A model generated the notes under the pieces. The model was not told where the DNA came from, did no database searches, and was given only the letters and a program-made list of their open reading frames with translations. Source: Athripsodes cinereus (Eukaryota > Arthropoda > Insecta > Trichoptera > Leptoceridae). From it: a stretch of DNA of 64,000 bases. Below, one piece after another: positions 30,925 to 41,352 of the stretch; the first letter of the stretch is position 1; each line of letters starts with the position of its first letter. A program made the translations under genes and the position numbers. Where the stretch lies: the NCBI GenBank assembly GCA_947579605.1, contig OX388314.1, positions 5,022,001 through 5,086,000 on the forward strand, in the 5' to 3' direction.

Positions 30925-31225
30925 CAATACTCTACAAACATTAAAAATTGCCGAGATGAAAACGAGTATATACATCTCCAGATTAGATAATAGTGTTAGT
31001 GTCGAAAATATACAGAATTATATTAAAACGAAAGGCACATTTCAAGTAGAAGTAGAAAAAATTAAACAGAATAGGGAAACAAACTTTGTTTCTTTTAAGA
31101 TAGATATTTTACGCAAAGATATAAAACTATTCATGGACAAGGGCTTCTGGCCAGAAGGTGTAGTGTACCGCAAATTTATCAACAGAAATCATGGAGAAAA
31201 ACAATCTCAGAATAATATCAATTAA
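30809..31225 (+). CDS. LINE-X ORF1, C-terminal domain in shifted frame
   Basis: Frame +1 relative to the first part. The conserved text starts just after the A run: NTLQTLKIAEMKTSIYISRL, residues DNSVSVENIQNYIKTKG, then NFVSFKIDILRKDIKLFMD and WPEGVVYRKFI. This is the nucleic-acid-binding-like C-terminal domain seen at the end of CR1-group ORF1 proteins (SFKIxV...WPEGxxxRxF). The AUG at 30809 lies upstream of the shift and is not a likely natural start. The stop at 31225 overlaps ORF2 by 35 bases. Confidence 0.8.
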   Translation: MQNNCTITINTTKRIETALFKSEGEKKRNITATGKQADNNTLQTLKIAEMKTSIYISRLDNSVSVENIQNYIKTKGTFQVEVEKIKQNRETNFVSFKIDILRKDIKLFMDKGFWPEGVVYRKFINRNHGEKQSQNNIN

Positions 31226-33974
31226 TTGTAAGGCTATGAAACGAAATATACATTTCATAGCTGAGCTGTGTAATACATATGATGTAGTGCTTCTACAAGA
31301 AACTTGGCTTTTAGAAAATGAGATTCCTTTGATAACAAAAATACATAAAGATTTTCAAGGAACCGGTACATCAGCTGTAGATTTAACAAGAGGGCCACTA
31401 ATTGGCAGACCATATGGTGGCACAGCTATACTTTGGAGAAACACAATTAAGGGCATGCCTATAATATGCAACGATAGTCGGATTTCTGGAATCAAGATAA
31501 CCGAAGAAAATAGAGAGTTGTATTTACTAACTGTATACATGCCCACTTGTCATGCTGACAATTTAATAGAATTCACTAATTGCTTATCAATGCTACATTC
31601 AATTATCAACGATAATGGAAACTCAGAAGCTCTTATAGTGGGAGATTTCAACGCCCACCCATCTTCTATATTTGGAACTGAACTAACGGCCTTCTGCCAA
31701 AGTAATCATTATCAGTGTGCGGATTTAGAAACACTCCCATTGGATTCTTATACATATGTCAGCGATGCACATAACACTACATCATGGCTAGACCACTGCG
31801 TCATTACAGATAGCTTGAAGGATAAAATCACCCAAATGCAAATTCACTACGACATTACTTGGACGGATCACCGCGCGATCTCTTGCACAATTGAAATAAA
31901 TAAATTGTGCCCAATCGTAACTAATCCTATGCCAACAGACTATGCAAGATGGTGTGGAGGAAATATAAACCAATGCAATCAGTATAAGGCCATAGTTGAG
32001 GGTCTACTAGAAAAAATTGCAAAAACACAATACATACCGAGTCCATGCAATACAAATACAGACATATGCAACGAAGAAAAACATAGGAATGCAATTGGAA
32101 ACCTATATGAAGACATTGTGCATTCCATTAGAAACGCAGCAACTACCGCATTCAATAGGGAAAGACAAAGGGCACTAACATACAAATATCAAAAGACTGG
32201 TTGGAACACCTTAGTAGCAGTACACTATCAAAAGTCAAGAGAAGCTCTTCAACAATGGATACAAGAAGGAAAACCAGCACACGGAAGGGTTGCAGACGAA
32301 AGAAAATATTACAGGAGAATATTTAAGAAGGCCTTGAAACAATCTCAACAAAATATTGAACAGAATATTATTGATAATATAGTCATGAATGCTAATAATA
32401 AGCAATTTAAAAAATTCTGGAAAAAGAGTAATGATATGCTGAAGCCTCGAAAAACGAATGCAGGTCAAATAGATGGATGCAACGACGCGAAAGTAATAGC
32501 AAACTCTTTCAGGGACATATTCTGCGAGATCTCAGGAAATGATACACCAAATAAATGTTTACCTATTCCATGTGACAATCAAAAAGTTGTGATAGAAGAA
32601 AGTGATGTGGAAACTGCGATACGATCTATTAAATCGGGTAAGTCACCAGGACATGATAATTTGAGTATTGAACACATAAAATATGCTGGCGCATATCCCA
32701 AAAAAGTATTATCGAGACTTTTCAATATGATAATAAGACACAACCATCTTCCTGAAAGTATGATTAAAACTATCATCATACCAATACCAAAGTCAGCACA
32801 ACTTGATATGACGTCATCCAACAACTACAGACCGATCTCTCTCTCTACTATCATTGCACGGATACTGGAAAAAACTATACTTTTAAAAATTGAACAAAAA
32901 CTTTATACTAATGATAGTCAAATGGGATTCAAAGCAGACTTATCAACGGACAACGCAATTTATACAGCCAAGCAGGTGATAGAAAGATACCGCAAGAAGA
33001 AAACCACAGTGTATGCGTGTTTTTTAGATCTAAGCAAAGCATTTGACAAGGTGTCACATAAGCTCCTGTGGGAAAAACTGAAAACAAGAGAGGTTCCTAA
33101 TAGCATAATAAACCTACTCAACCTGTGGCACACTCAGCAAAAAAACGTAGTAAAATGGAACGACGAGATGTCAAAGCCAATGTACCTAAGAACAGGTCTG
33201 AGGCAAGGAGGATGTATGTCTCCAGTATTGTTCAGTGTGTACATGGACGGTCTTAGTCAGCAGCTTTCCAATTCAAGAACTGGATGCCATCTTGGAGATG
33301 TGCCAGCAAACCATGTATGCTATGCCGATGACATGGTTCTTTTGTCACCTTCCATCAAAGGATTAAGAAAACTGATTCAAATATGCGAAATTTATGCCCA
33401 AGACCACAACATGACGTACAACGCAAAAAAGACTGAATTGATAGTGTTTAAATCGGTAGGACTAGACGAATGTATGTTACCTGTAAAAATTAATGGCACC
33501 ACACTGATACGGACGCATAAAGTTAAATATTTAGGACATATAATAAACAGTGACCTAACGGACGATGACGACATAGACAGACAAAGACGTAGTATTAGTA
33601 TTATATCGAACATGCTTGCTAGGAAATTTTTCAAATGTAGCGCACATGTAAAAAGAATTCTCTTTAACGCTTTTTGCACAAACTTGTACACATGTCAACT
33701 ATGGACGAATTACAGACTTTCTACTTTAAATAAACTTAGAGTACAATACAATGACGCATACCGCATACTTTTCGGATACAGACGATACAGCAGCGCAACA
33801 CAAATGTTCGCAGAAGGAAGGACAAAAGACTTTGTAGCCACATTAAGGCAAAAAATTTATAGCACTAGGGCTAAATTAATAACACACAATAATGCCCTAG
33901 TGCGAGCCGCATTTGACCGCCAGACACCACAACTAACAAGAAGATGGAACACCCATCTTAACCAAGTGCCATAG
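31191..33974 (+). CDS. LINE-X ORF2: endonuclease/reverse transcriptase, intact
   Basis: 927 codons without interruption. Residues 1-235 form an APE-type endonuclease: catalytic Glu in QETW (36-39), GDFNAH (151-156), SWLDH (198-202) and TDHR (225-228), which supply metal- and DNA-binding residues. Reverse transcriptase spans about 480-760: KSGKSPGHDNL, FLDLSKAFDKV (611-621; first catalytic Asp is 613), GLRQGGCMSP (669-678) and YADD (711-714). The end has YLGHIINSDL and a tail from about 790 of unknown role. No RNase H domain or CCHC motif is evident. ORF2 begins inside ORF1's last codons, consistent with reinitiation or coupled translation. All catalytic residues I can check are present. Confidence 0.95.
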   Translation: MEKNNLRIISINCKAMKRNIHFIAELCNTYDVVLLQETWLLENEIPLITKIHKDFQGTGTSAVDLTRGPLIGRPYGGTAILWRNTIKGMPIICNDSRISGIKITEENRELYLLTVYMPTCHADNLIEFTNCLSMLHSIINDNGNSEALIVGDFNAHPSSIFGTELTAFCQSNHYQCADLETLPLDSYTYVSDAHNTTSWLDHCVITDSLKDKITQMQIHYDITWTDHRAISCTIEINKLCPIVTNPMPTDYARWCGGNINQCNQYKAIVEGLLEKIAKTQYIPSPCNTNTDICNEEKHRNAIGNLYEDIVHSIRNAATTAFNRERQRALTYKYQKTGWNTLVAVHYQKSREALQQWIQEGKPAHGRVADERKYYRRIFKKALKQSQQNIEQNIIDNIVMNANNKQFKKFWKKSNDMLKPRKTNAGQIDGCNDAKVIANSFRDIFCEISGNDTPNKCLPIPCDNQKVVIEESDVETAIRSIKSGKSPGHDNLSIEHIKYAGAYPKKVLSRLFNMIIRHNHLPESMIKTIIIPIPKSAQLDMTSSNNYRPISLSTIIARILEKTILLKIEQKLYTNDSQMGFKADLSTDNAIYTAKQVIERYRKKKTTVYACFLDLSKAFDKVSHKLLWEKLKTREVPNSIINLLNLWHTQQKNVVKWNDEMSKPMYLRTGLRQGGCMSPVLFSVYMDGLSQQLSNSRTGCHLGDVPANHVCYADDMVLLSPSIKGLRKLIQICEIYAQDHNMTYNAKKTELIVFKSVGLDECMLPVKINGTTLIRTHKVKYLGHIINSDLTDDDDIDRQRRSISIISNMLARKFFKCSAHVKRILFNAFCTNLYTCQLWTNYRLSTLNKLRVQYNDAYRILFGYRRYSSATQMFAEGRTKDFVATLRQKIYSTRAKLITHNNALVRAAFDRQTPQLTRRWNTHLNQVP

Positions 33975-34112
33975 ATAATTGTGTTTTTATGTATAATAAT
34001 TATTATGATTTTTTTTTTTTGTTTTATTTTTATTTCTGTATTTTTACTTATAATATGTATTTAATATGGACCTGAGAGGCTTGCACAACCCACCTTCAGA
34101 TCTGGAATAAAA

Positions 34113-34143
<31 letters not shown>

Positions 34144-34145
<2 letters not shown>

Positions 34146-34620
34146 ACAATAATAAATGCAAAAAAGTAGGAGTCCTATTTTTATCGGGTACTCCACGGCT
34201 CGTCAGAAACTCAAGATTCGTTTTTAAAAGAGTTTGATATTCATTGTTAAACTCACACGAAAATGGGTTTCATTATTTATGTAACATGCATGCATTTATG
34301 TATTTTACAATGATTGACACGCAGAAAAGAATGCAATAAACATAATGAAACTGAGAAAATAAACAACAATGAACATATTATTATGTAACAAAGGGTATAT
34401 TACTCTTTTCATTCATAAATCAAATAATAATAATACTACGAACTGTAGTAAAATAGTAGTACTGTAGTAGTAGTAGTAGTACAAATAGTCGTATCTACCT
34501 GCATACATAATTATTTATTACTAGCATTAAACACGATATCACTGAGAGAATAAACATGAATCGAGAAAAAAAACAGTGCAGATATCTATTCTATATTAAG
34601 GGTTCAGAAGGTTTCAATAA
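34144..34620. other. AT-rich spacer with a TAG microsatellite
   Basis: A short SINE-C head scrap (34163-34193, minus) and a TAG/AGT triplet run (34443-34485). Otherwise nothing. Confidence 0.5.
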
Positions 34621-34623
34621 TTT

Positions 34624-34832
34624 ACTCCGTGGAGCACCCGGCAAAGAATTGGTCTCCTACTCGTTTCATTAAGTTTTCGAGTGTCCTAAAAAGACATTTC
34701 ACATTTTAAATTCTGCAATGAAGTTTGTCACTCATCCTGAATGTATTATTTTTTTGTTGGCACGAAGAGGACAGCTTGCATGTTAATCACATGCAACTAG
34801 TCTACTGACTATCCCACAAGTGAGATATTTCG
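34624..34832 (+). mobile_element. SINE-C, near full length
   Basis: CCGTGGAGCACCCGGCAAAG, GTTTTCGAGTGTCCTAAAAA, ACGAAGAGGACAGCTTGCAT and CTATCCCACAAGTGAGATAT. It has lost the TAG tail. Confidence 0.85.
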
Positions 34833-35611
34833 GACCCTCGTAATAATGTCAGGCAGCAACTACAAGACAACGCTCGATAAGGTCACGACGAAAGGTTGAC
34901 TGGAATACTACAGACTATGAAATTGTATGGTAGCGTTGTCGGGCGATATGGTAGATATTCATTGTGCAATTTCATGTCATCCTCCGCTTTGTTGACATAA
35001 CGACATCCGTCGGATGAAAAAACAGTTAAATCTTCTTTTTGGCAAAACATTTCATACCACCTAAAATCCAATATCCTACTACTCTTTCTTCTTCTCGCGT
35101 CGAGTCTCCTCGAAGTTGACTTAATTTGTAAGAATGTGTCCTTCTCTTGGGCAATCTGAAACAGCTCTTTGATGGTCAGTGTTTCTGTCTATATTATGAA
35201 ACCAAGAGATACGTCTTCTTCCAACAGCTCTTCGACCCTCGACGATCATTTGCATCAACTTGTACTTATGTATATAGTATCACATACTTTCACATAAAGT
35301 ATCATATAATTAGATCATGTACCCATGTATAATAAGCCCATGCCCAGGTAGGTAGACTATATGACATTTTATGTTTTGAATTCCGCTAAACAAATGAATG
35401 AATAAATATAGTATCATAGTACTAAGCGATTCATTCCCAAAATTAAGCATCTTCCTTTTCTGAGGTAGGTACTAATACTCACAACACGGCTCGAACAAAG
35501 ATACATATTAACATACAGACTCTAATATTTATGCGATAGGTACTTGCTACTTATTTTGTACGATCATTCATAAAAATAATACGCAGTGTTATATATTTAT
35601 TCATATATTAT
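34833..35611. other. unassigned spacer
   Basis: A 62-codon minus frame (34883-35071) has two Cys but no family. The segment 34860-35100 is less AT-rich and may be a decayed element. Confidence 0.4.
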
Positions 35612-36070
35612 TCTTACTCTCAAGCCGTATCCCAAGTGGGATAGGCAAAGAGAACGGAATGCCAAATAGATCTATCTTTATATACTTCTTTAGCTTCTTC
35701 TACATTCATACTATTTCTCATACACGCAGGTCGATTTTTCTTACCCGACACACAGCTGTTCTTGAAAATTTGGCCCACGTTGTTCTTGGACGTCCGCACT
35801 TTCTCACACCGCCTCTCTTACAGACAGATACATCCTCTTCATCATCTATACGCTCCACATGTCCAAACCATCGTAACTTATTTACACGCACTCAATCGTC
35901 AACAAATCTCTTACATCCGTTCATTTTTATAACATTCTCATTCCTCACCCTATCACGCAACGTTTTACCAACCATTTTTCTCTGCATTTATCACATTTTC
36001 GTCCTTCTACAACCACGTCCATATTTCGTTTGCATACATAAGTGTCGGTACCAGAATGGTATTGTTCACT
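35612..36070 (-). pseudogene. LINE-E relative (LINE-G), C-terminus and 3' end
   Basis: The plus strand begins CTCAAGCCGTATCCCAAGTG and AGAGAACGGAATGCC. The complement encodes a decayed NTILVPTLMYANEIWTW and GKTLRDRVRNENVI, then KLRWFGHVERIDDEED. Several frameshifts; RT missing. Confidence 0.75.
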
Positions 36071-36654
36071 AGGATACTAAATACATAAAACATTATTATG
36101 TACCTAGTATGTGGACTAGTTAGGGCTGCCACCTTTCAAAAAAGGTAGACCCGGAGATTTCGGATAAATTGGTATTTTCAGTAAATAAAACATAATTTTT
36201 AGATAAATTATTTATGCAACGAATTTAAAGCGAATGAGTATTATAAATTAAAATACAAATTAATCAGTTTAAATAAGACCAGCTTGACTTTTAAAATCAT
36301 ATTTCCTTATTAGTGTGGGATTTTTAAGCAACTTTTTATGCAGTGGTTATTTCTAAAAATGAAAAAAATCTTGGCGGGTCATTTCGTAATTAATCTTTAC
36401 AATTAACTTCGATATCACCATGTCGTCGACTGACTCGGAGATATACGATGTTAACCCGTAGACATTCAATTAAGTTGATATTATTTGTAAATACTAAGCC
36501 TAGGGCTATCACTCCTACCGGTTTGACCCGGAGAGTGTCACGGGTTTAAATGGTCTTTTGTTGTATGTAATTATGTGAATATTAATAATACCACGATTAG
36601 CTACAATTACATACAGCATGACACTACATATAGGTACCACTAACATCGAGCTAT
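36071..36654. other. AT-rich stretch with two related GC-richer motifs
   Basis: TAGGGCTGCCACC...AGACCCGGAGA (36121-36157) and TAGGGCTATCACTCC...GACCCGGAGAG (36501-36537) are direct relatives about 380 bp apart. They may be ends of an unrecognised element. Confidence 0.35.
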
Positions 36655-36660
36655 TTTTTT

Positions 36661-36925
36661 AACACGCATAGACAATTCATACAAATCGAGCTAGTCCCAA
36701 ACTAATATATATGAATCTTGTATTATGGGTACCGAAGCGACGACACACATACCTATACAATGCACTAATCATGTAACACCCAGACCCAGGACAATTTGAA
36801 AAAGGTTATTCTTCATTTTGCCTTGGCCGGGAATCGAACCCAGGACCTCGTGACTTGGCAAGAGTAAAATTGAATTATAGACTTTTTTTATTTTTTTCCC
36901 CGCCATGTTCTACATTATAAACGAG
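36661..36925 (-). mobile_element. SINE-B, first of a tandem duplication
   Basis: ACAATTCATACAAATCGAGC at the tail side through CCGGGAATCGAACCCAGG (inverted B box) and on into a non-SINE flank, TATAGACTTTTTTTATTT. Unit 2 follows without a gap. Confidence 0.75.
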
Positions 36926-37108
36926 GCGACGACACACATACCTATACAATGCATCATGTAAAACCCAGACCCAGGACAATTTGAAAAAGGTCATTCTTCA
37001 TTTTGCCTTGGCCGAGAATCGAACCCAGGACCTCGTGACTTGGCAAGAGTAAAATTGAATCATAGACTTTTTTTATTTTTTTCCCCTCCATGTTCTATAT
37101 TATTATAA
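36926..37108 (-). repeat. SINE-B plus flank, second tandem unit
   Basis: It repeats 36737-36925 from GCGACGACACACATACC through the same flank CCCCTCCATGTTCTA. The B box is CGAGAATCGAACCCAG. A small deletion after TGCA distinguishes it. Because the flank is included, this is a local tandem duplication, not a second insertion. Confidence 0.75.
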
Positions 37109-37119
37109 AGTAACTGGCT

Positions 37120-37320
37120 AGAAAAAGTTCCAAACCTTTTTATGGCTCGCGTTCGATAGTCCTTTAAAAGGCAAGTGTCCGATAAAAAAATAATTACATC
37201 TTATATTCAACGATGAGGTACACTTCCCATCCCGATTGCCCTATTTTTAGTTGGTACGGAGAGTTATTGCTAGCTATCCCACTTGTGGGATATAACGCCG
37301 TGATGATATTGGTAGTAGGC
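37120..37320 (+). mobile_element. SINE-C, diverged, tail-to-tail with next copy
   Basis: GAAAAAGTTCCAAACC, CAACGATGAGGTACACTTCC and CTAGCTATCCCACTTGTGGG, then GCCGTGATGATATTGGTAGT. Confidence 0.7.
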
Positions 37321-37372
37321 AGTAAAATAATAGTAGGTAGAAATCGATTTTTCAAATAAATCTAATTTGTTT

Positions 37373-37472
37373 TTTTACTACTACTACTTACTTATACCAT
37401 CACGGCATATCCCACAAGTGGGGTAGCCAGCAGATCAGCTGCATGTAAGAAACATGCAAACTATCCTCTTTT
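37373..37472 (-). mobile_element. SINE-C 3' fragment with TAG tail
   Basis: CTACTACTACTTATACCATC, GTGGGGTAGCCAGCAGATC and AAGAAACATGCAAACTATCC. Confidence 0.85.
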
Positions 37473-37601
37473 GTTTTTTTAAAGTGAAAGTATCCCGGCA
37501 TTTCTCTTGAAATAACAATAGCAGGTACTCCATTACATTGGCAAGCAACACAAACACTTTATATATGATTATAAGTAAGTATGAAAATAATAACTACCTA
37601 T

Positions 37602-38080
37602 TTAGTGTTGTCAACTCGGATTTTGAAAAAGACGCACGTAGATCAGACTAGAAGAGTAGGTACGTAGATTTATGGGTTTTGAATTTCTTTTACTTTAGGT
37701 CTCATTTTCAGAATTCAGTTTGATTTCCCTCACAGTCAAAACTTCAACAGCCCCCCCAAACAATCGCAAATTTTTCAAAAAGGTATAATCATCATCTCTG
37801 TCGGTCCCTCAATCCTGAGGGTCGTGACCATCATGTCTCGTTCTGTAGACCATCTGTCTCCGCCTCGAGCGATCCTCCGCCATGTGCAAGGCCCCGTGTA
37901 GGTAATTTAAAATTTTAATATTTCACTTTCTCCTCGGAAAAGTGATACGTTCAGAACTAAAATTTGTAGATTTGAGAAAAAAGCCAAAAGTACCTAGGTA
38001 CTACCTAGATTCAGGACAAAAGTTCGTAAATCACTAAATCTACCGATCTACGTGAAAATACGTAGACTTGGCAACTCTGT
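37602..38080. mobile_element. putative TIR element containing a LINE scrap
   Basis: The left end AGTGTTGTCAACTCGG...GCACGTAGATC and the inverted right end AGAGTTGCCAAGTCTACG...CACGTAGATC correspond with gaps. Inside, 37795-37910 is a LINE fragment (GGTCCCTCAATCCTGAGG). No transposase; boundaries uncertain. Confidence 0.4.
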
Positions 38081-38805
38081 AAGAACTATCACTGATCCTG
38101 CCACTTCCGAAGATTCGCGACGCATAATAAATTAGTCAAACGCGTGCGAAATTTTTACTTTTATTATTCGTATTATTATTTTCCTTTATATCCGTCATCA
38201 TCGTCATTATGATTCACGCAACGCGATGTCATCTGAAATTCAAACTAATTCCAAATTCAAAAACTCATTCGAAATTCAAGCGGCGATCGGGTGTTCCCGC
38301 GTATCGCATCCTGCATCATGTCTATATTTTAATAAAACGTAATTGTATGTATGTAGTATGTACCCACTATCCAAGTATATCATTTGTAATGTTTTAACTA
38401 CATACCTAGATCATTCAGAAACTCAAAAATAGCACATTTTTTTTGTATTTCTTAATAATGAAGGTTTACTCTTAAGATTTAGTAAATAACGAATAATTAT
38501 GTTTTCCAGTTTTTCCAGATTTCTTATCTTCGGGTTTAAGTTGATCTCTCTATCTCGCACTCTCACTCGACTAACATGTTTTTCATTTCCAGTTTTACAT
38601 TTTTTTTGTAGAATCAGTCAATTACAGAATATGTTAACAAAATTACAATCTATGTATATGTGAACTAACAAATTTACTAGAGATGTTTTAAGTCTGAAAA
38701 AAAAGTTAAATGAGTTATTATCAAAACATAAAATTTAGTAGATCTACTTAATAGCTTATAACTTTCCAAATGAGAAAGATACTAAAATACATCAAAGTTT
38801 AATTA
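38081..38805. other. AT-rich spacer
   Basis: No recognised element; a 62-codon plus frame (38209-38397) has no motif. Confidence 0.5.
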
Positions 38806-38980
38806 TGCAAGTTGTCCTCTTCGTGCAAATGAACAATAAGACATTCAGAATGGGTGGCATAATTATCATCACTGAATTATGAATTGTCAAATTCATGGCA
38901 TTTTATGAACACCTGTCTTTCCCCACTCGAAAACTAAAATAAAAGAAATAGAGACCTATTTTTTGCCGGGAACTCCACGG
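38806..38980 (-). mobile_element. SINE-C 5' two-thirds
   Basis: TATGCAAGTTGTCCTCTTCG, CATTCAGAATGGGTGGCATA and TGCCGGGAACTCCACGG. Confidence 0.75.
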
Positions 38981-39004
38981 AATTTCACGGCATAATAAAA
39001 TCTA

Positions 39005-39236
39005 TACCTGAGAGCCATTAGGATTTAAGTGCATTTTTGACAAAAATGCAAAAGTTACGAAAAAAGCGAAAATAGCACATTAGTCGTGAGTCTTTAGTAC
39101 ATAAATGCTTAGGGTCTATACTATTGGGTCTATGTAATAAGCTGTGTATACTAGTAAAATATTGAGTTTTTTCGATTAAAAAATTGAATTTGAAAATGGC
39201 ATTTTAGTACTTAAGACTAAATGGCTCTCAGGTACA
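39005..39236. mobile_element. MITE-1 copy 2
   Basis: TACCTGAGAGCCATTAGG and inverted GGCTCTCAGGTACA; body colinear with copies at 23112 and 57293. Confidence 0.85.
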
Positions 39237-39742
39237 AAAATATTCTCAAAGAAATTCACATTTACGATAAAAAAAAGGTAAACGGGCAATAAATATGAAT
39301 AGTATGGCCCAAAAGGGCAGAAAGCAAAAGGCAAATGTGTGAATAAATACAATACATTTGAATAGTACCTACCTATAAGATATTTAGGTAGGTACTCAGT
39401 AAAACATAGTACAACAAACTTCCCATCATGCTTTTGACGCCTGTATCCGGCTGCAGATCGCAAGTAACGATACAATCTTTACAATGCAGTTTTCATTTTT
39501 GTGTACAAGCTTCAAACTCTACATCGCTCAGAACAGAATTAAATTTACCGAGGCAGTATATCGCAGCAATTTTTCATACAAATATATTTAAATTGCATCA
39601 ATAATTATAATTTTTAGTTTATAATTTTATATATAGATTTATTTTGTAGTCTTAATTCATCTTCAGTATCTACTGTAAAATGGCGTAAACTGATAAAAAA
39701 TAAGAACACTGAGATAAAAATATTTTTATTAACTAGTAAATA
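39237..39742. other. AT-rich spacer
   Basis: Nothing recognised. Confidence 0.5.
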
Positions 39743-40480
39743 CAGTGGTAGCTTGACATACGATTGCCCCTACCTACATACGTACGTGTTTTTTGAGATA
39801 CGAGCCGTCGAGTGAGCGATTTTTTGCTTTTAAATACGAGCAAAATTTGAGATACGAGCTATTTAATGACACTTGCCTAACTCATTTCCGGAACATTCTG
39901 TAAGGGAGGAAGAAACAAACCTCCTTGGACATGTTTTTTTAAACGGCCTACAGGTTAAAGTGAGAAAAGCGTGGCGAAAAATGCGAAAGCGACTTAGTAT
40001 AAATTCAAAACGTTTTATTATAAAAATGTCTCTCAACTGTTATATAGCTAATCCTTCGAAAATATGAGGGATAAAATATATTTTTGACTGGTTTTGAATA
40101 TCAGATTATTAATATTTTTATTTTTTATTTCAATTTTAAACATTAAGCAGTATTGCATATCAGTTTTGTTTGTAAAATTAGTATATTAAATTTTATAGCA
40201 TAAACTTTTTTCTCCATTTATATACAATAAAATAAATATTATTGTATCTACCTCAACAAAACCTGCAGATTGTCATATTGTTCAATTCACTACAAATTTG
40301 GTAATATGGTATCCCAGATAAGCTGTAATTAATATCTTTGTAAATACATATGACTATGAGATGACTTATTGTTTTATTATCCAAAAACACATCTGTAGAT
40401 GAAAAAGCGTACAGAGGGCACTCGTTTCCGCACTACTTTTGAGATACAGAGATCATAAATTATAAACGGAGATAGATTTT
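39743..40480. mobile_element. pogo/Tigger-like element remnant
   Basis: Begins TA/CAGTGGTAGCTTGACATACG, followed by TTTTGAGATACGAGCCGTCG and GAGATACGAGC, the characteristic TIR/subterminal text of pogo/Tigger elements with TA target. No matching right TIR is intact; CTACTTTTGAGATACAGAG at 40434-40452 may be its remains. A 64-codon plus frame inside has no DDE motif. At 40026-40064 lies the relic of the ORF at 6423-6842. Confidence 0.55.
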
Positions 40481-40707
40481 TAACGAACGGGCTAAAATAT
40501 TTATACATATTTTTTCGACGATTCTCTTCATAACACGACACAGTTCCCTCCATACTTTTATTGTTATATTTTAATTAGTATTCCAGAAGATGATGTCCAA
40601 ATACATTTATTTTTTATGATGGGAGCAATGCCTTAGAATCCTTGCAATTGTTGTACTTGTATTCGAAAGGAAATGACCAATTTCGTGTGTGCATATCGAC
40701 GGTTTAA

Positions 40708-41040
40708 AGCACAGAAGACACATGTCCAGTATTTAGGAATGAGTTGATATACCTATGTAAAAGATCGGTTGCAACGTCATCTATGATCCTTATCGAAATA
40801 TTTCATAAAAACCAAAAGTCTCACAACTATAAATGATCATTTTTTATGCCCAGATGTAACATGTCACAAGAATACGTTTATATTGACATTCTTTATTATT
40901 AAAATACTCATATCCATCAAGGACATCTTCTGAACTAATTTAATATTAGCTAATAAATATTAGCTAATAAATTGAGAATCTCAAACATTAAAATCCTGTT
41001 TTCTTGAAACTGTCAAATGTGGACATGTGTCTTCTGCGCT
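40708..41040. mobile_element. 333-bp TIR element with TTAA target duplication
   Basis: The inverted ends AGCACAGAAGACACATGTCC (40708-40727) and the complement of GGACATGTGTCTTCTGCGCT (41021-41040) differ at one base. TTAA is at 40704-40707 and 41041-41044. TTAA duplication is typical of piggyBac-type transposition, but the terminal bases are not the usual CCY. Noncoding; it contains TAATATTAGCTAATAAATAT-type direct repeats near 40943-40971. Confidence 0.7.
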
Positions 41041-41109
41041 TTAAAACATAGATATTTTAATTTGGACATGGCTAAAGACGAATAACTACTATTCTACCAT
41101 GGCATATCC

Positions 41110-41350
41110 CACAAACCTGAACAGACTGAGATCTGGTGTGGGGACCTGCTGCGAGAATAGGGAACGATGCGGCTTCCTACAGGATGAATCCGGAACGCGT
41201 GACTGCGCTGCAGCGAAGACCATGCCACACTTGTTGGAGTGTCCGTTGTGCCCTGTCGCATGCATTTTTGACGTGTCTCCACGTGCTGTGCGCACAGTAC
41301 TGGAGATCAGTTTGATTGGTTTTCTGGGTTTCGACACGGGAAATAAATAA
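41110..41350 (+). pseudogene. LINE-F 3' end, best preserved
   Basis: A plus frame (41099-41350) reads LNRLRSGVGTCCENRERCGF, then LQDESGTRDCAAAKTMPHLL, ECPLCPVACIFDV. The C-x-C/H-x-C pattern and LNRLRSG motif mark the C-terminus of a LINE ORF2. The 3' end is GGGTTTCGACACGGGAAATA with an AATA tail. RT not present. Confidence 0.75.
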
Positions 41351-41352
41351 AT

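Larger units (their letters stand above)
29907..34143 (+). mobile_element. near-complete non-LTR retrotransposon (LINE-X)
   Basis: A GC-richer 5' UTR (from about 29907, CCGACTGCCGAGTCGTGCGG) leads to ORF1 (30121), an ORF1 continuation (to 31225), ORF2 (31191-33974) and a short 3' UTR. The UTR ends GATCTGGAATAAAAATTATT with an ATT tail to 34143. Layout and motifs fit the CR1/Rex1/Daphne-Crack side of the LINE tree; the exact clade needs a phylogeny. The only visible lesion is the frame change in ORF1. No convincing target duplication was found; the 5' limit is approximate. The other strand holds only shadows. Confidence 0.9.

Noticed and set aside
34443..34485. TAG repeats as a CRISPR-like or telomeric array
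   Set aside because: Simple triplet microsatellite without spacers; similar runs are SINE-C tails.
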